In this document: piece after piece, positions 61,459-64,000 of the stretch
Layout: each line of letters opens with the position of its first letter
Numbering within the stretch: the first letter of the stretch is position 1
Source of the DNA: Lycocorax pyrrhopterus obiensis
Taxonomy: Eukaryota; Chordata; Aves; Passeriformes; Paradisaeidae
Assembly: GCA_014706295.1 (NCBI GenBank)
Contig: JACSVZ010000015.1
Location: 58,649,535 to 58,713,534, forward strand
Direction: 5' to 3'
Length of the DNA stretch: 64,000 bases
Notes under the pieces: generated by a model
What the model was told of the DNA's origin: nothing
Seen by the model: only the letters and a program-made list of their open reading frames with translations
Databases searched by the model: none
Translations under genes and position numbers: made by a program

Positions 61459-64000
61459 CTAAGCCCAGGCAGAAAGTGGAAGAAAGGAAGAAAGCAAGCA
61501 AGCAAGGAAGAAATGAAAAGAAAAGAAGGGGAAAAACAACAATATGGATAACATTGCCTTGGGTTACATCTCTTTGGCTACTACCTCCGCCATAAAAGCT
61601 TTGAGGAGAAACTGGAAGTTGGTTCAGCCTTCCAGCTGGAGATTCCTGTTGCATCAAGCACATCCCCAGGCAGCCTCTTCATCAGACTGAGCCCCACTGT
61701 GCACCCTGGAGCAACACCCACTGCACTTGACCAAGGCTGAGTATCTAGATTCCATGAAAATCTCTAGTGAATTGTAACAAATAATAAAAATTTTAAAATT
61801 AATGTTATAAAAAAGTTTAAGTTTTTCAGCCAGAAAACCCCCACATAATTATATACACGGCAAGCTTTTTTATTAGGAACAGTAGGGTTTTTAAAATTGC
61901 ATATTGGGGGGGAAAAACCTGTATCTCAAAATGCAGTAGTATGCAAGCTAATTATCATTATGGAAAGATCTTTGCTTTTCTCCCACTGCCAACATAAAAC
62001 ATTTTCCTCTTACTCTGCCTCCAGAACTTCCAGTAACAAATACAAAAAAACTCCTAAATATCTGATAATTAATTGAAAACATTTTTTTAAAAGACAAGGT
62101 TTTGGGGGTTTTTTTATGTTTTGGTCTTGCAAGGCTTTATCTACTGAACAGAACAAAAAAAAGTTACTGACCTTTTCAGATCCAAGATTTCATCTTTTGC
62201 TCCTGGGGTAGAAATGGTATAAAGCAGCAAATGAAAAGTGAAAGTAGGAAGCAGAGACTGAATAAACATGAACAAAAAGCACTGTCTGCCAATGGAGACA
62301 ATAATTTCAGTGGTGATTGTGTAGCAACAAAGCCTTCTGTAACTCAGGGTACCCAGTAAGGATGGAGATATTTTTCTGTAAAAGACACTCTCTGTGTGTA
62401 TGCATATTTACATTTAATGTCAAATCTCATTTGACCACAAATATAATAATCTTTCTTCAGAAATGCTCCCAGTGAAGATTTTATAAGAGACTTGTGTTTT
62501 ACTACAAGATTACAGGTTTTTTTTTCCTTCCATTTGGGTTACACTGGAGACAATTACTACCAGCTAAGGAAAACAGAGAGAATCTCATGTAGGTGACTTC
62601 CCATCTCACCATAAAAGATAAAAATGGACAAAAACCTGGATCACTACTTTGGGAGAAGGTTTAATCCTGAACGTGAAGAGCTCATTTTGCAGATTCTCTG
62701 TTCTCAGTGAAAATCAGGTGTTGCTGCATCATCTACAAGGCAAGGGAGGGTGTGAGTGTGTCCGTGTCTGTGCAAGGGTGACTATCATGCATGTGGGCAT
62801 TAATCACATGTCTATCCTGCGCAAGGGCAGAGGGATGATGAAGTGCAAACAGGCTTTTCACTTCAGCTGTAGCAGTGCACCAGATGAGCTCTGGGGTCTC
62901 AAAGTGGCTTTGTGCTGCTAGTAGATACTTGCCTGCAGACATCTCACCACACTCACCTCTGGCAGTCCTCCTCCCATCCACACACCCACCTAATCAACCA
63001 CTATTCCAAAAAGCTTGGAGCACCAAAGTGGCAGCAGAACCTGGGTCTCTTCTGCATGAAGTCCTCTCCATTCGTGTACTCCAGACATAACAAACAAAAA
63101 AGAGGCCATGTAATAACAGAGATGGCCTTCTAAAAGCCATTCCAGCCAAAAAGAATGGGTGTAAAAGCTCCGTGCCTGTTTACAGCTCAGTCAGCGTCTG
63201 AGGACAGAGGCGGGAAGGACATGAGAAATCCAGAACTTCGTCTCCTGCATGATGGAGCTTAGGGAAGCTAACCATGACTCAACGCACTCCTCAAGCAGCT
63301 CACGTTTACTGACAGGATCAGATATCTCACGGGGAAATACAGCAGCATCTTGAAACTCTCTCACTACTCAGTAACTAATGTAACTCAGTAAAAATGTAAC
63401 TAACTGCTAAGCAGCATATTAAAAAGGAATTAAAATTTTTCTTCTGTAATTAAACAATGGTGAATACTTGGTCTCCTTTCCAAGGATAGGACTTAGGTTT
63501 CTCAGTCCATTAGTGGTTTGAAGAATGAACTGTCAGTTTTCATACCTTAAAATACTTAATTTTCTTGCAAACAATTTCAGAAGGCTATATCAATCACCTC
63601 ATCTTGTAAAAAATGTGAAGCATCTCCCTCTTTTGGCAGTGACTGATGGAATGGTTTTCATGGAGTAATTAATTAATTATTCTAGGATTTTAACTAATAG
63701 TTGGACACAGAAACAAAACCAAAAAAATTATTTGGAAAACAAAGTAAATTTAGGAAAAAGGGACAATGGAGGAACTAAAAGAAAGGAGAAGAAATTAACA
63801 TACAATGAGCATTACCTGAATTTCTGCATAGCTCTATTTAGTTCATTAATATACTGTAGCTTCTTTGTTCTACTCTTGAGTCTTAATCATCTCTCACCAA
63901 ACACACACACACATTAAAGTCACTGTTAAAGTAAAACAGCAGAGCATGACAGGGCTGGGAATAAGAGTTTACCACTGCTTACCTGATAGAGTAATTTAAA
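61459..64000. other. Gene-free right end of window
   Basis: AT-rich with short frames only. A short CA run lies at 63901-63913. No pleiotrophin exon was recognised on the - strand, although PTN is the downstream neighbour in mammals. Confidence 0.55.

Noticed and set aside
3482..64000. Pleiotrophin (PTN) exons on the - strand, expected downstream from mammalian gene order
   Set aside because: No sequence resembling the cysteine-rich, lysine-rich pleiotrophin exons was recognised; the gene probably lies beyond the window.
1..64000. CRISPR arrays, operons, bacterial terminators or phage genes
   Set aside because: The window is vertebrate nuclear DNA; its repeats are microsatellites, tandem repeats and retroelements, with no direct-repeat/unique-spacer pattern.

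Overview
The window looks like a piece of a bird genome, probably a songbird. It holds one certain protein-coding gene, the muscarinic acetylcholine receptor M2 (CHRM2), whose whole reading frame lies in one exon on the + strand at 2084-3481. The lineage call rests on the receptor sequence, on several CR1 LINE 3' ends in both orientations, on a tRNA-Ile-derived SINE with a CR1-like tail (a type known from zebra finch and relatives), and on LTRs of a type I recognise from songbird genomes. I cannot name the species.

Layout. 1-2044 is most likely the 3' end of the intron before the CHRM2 coding exon, ending in a strong splice acceptor. 2045-3481 is the rest of the 5' UTR plus the complete CDS. 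From 3482 a 3' UTR begins, with AATAAA signals at 3659, 3669 and 4618. The remaining ~59 kb is AT-rich intergenic (or very long 3' UTR/lncRNA) DNA in which I find no convincing second gene. In mammals PTN lies downstream of CHRM2 on the opposite strand. I found no pleiotrophin exon here, so it is presumably beyond the right edge.

The non-coding part holds: degenerate and clear CR1 copies (4546, 14045, 22020/23955, 32880, 45850, 58424, 58790); three LTRs of one ERV group (18573 +, 19905-20297 -, 29255-29775 - with a Lys-type primer-binding site); a further LTR candidate at 23359 lying inside an older CR1; a tRNA SINE at 25077; a compound purine microsatellite at 7162-7430; a TTCC/TCCC microsatellite at 36101; a 21-bp tandem repeat at 31106; a palindrome cluster at 24923-24990; a TAAT-rich cluster at 39866; and a small CpG-rich island at 59500-59650.

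I see no bacterial-type system, CRISPR array or new gene cassette. The most useful leads are the altered allosteric epitope in the M2 extracellular loop, the orphan CpG island, the nested CR1/LTR region, the palindrome cluster next to the SINE, and a weak spliced-exon candidate at 61144-61458 on the - strand.
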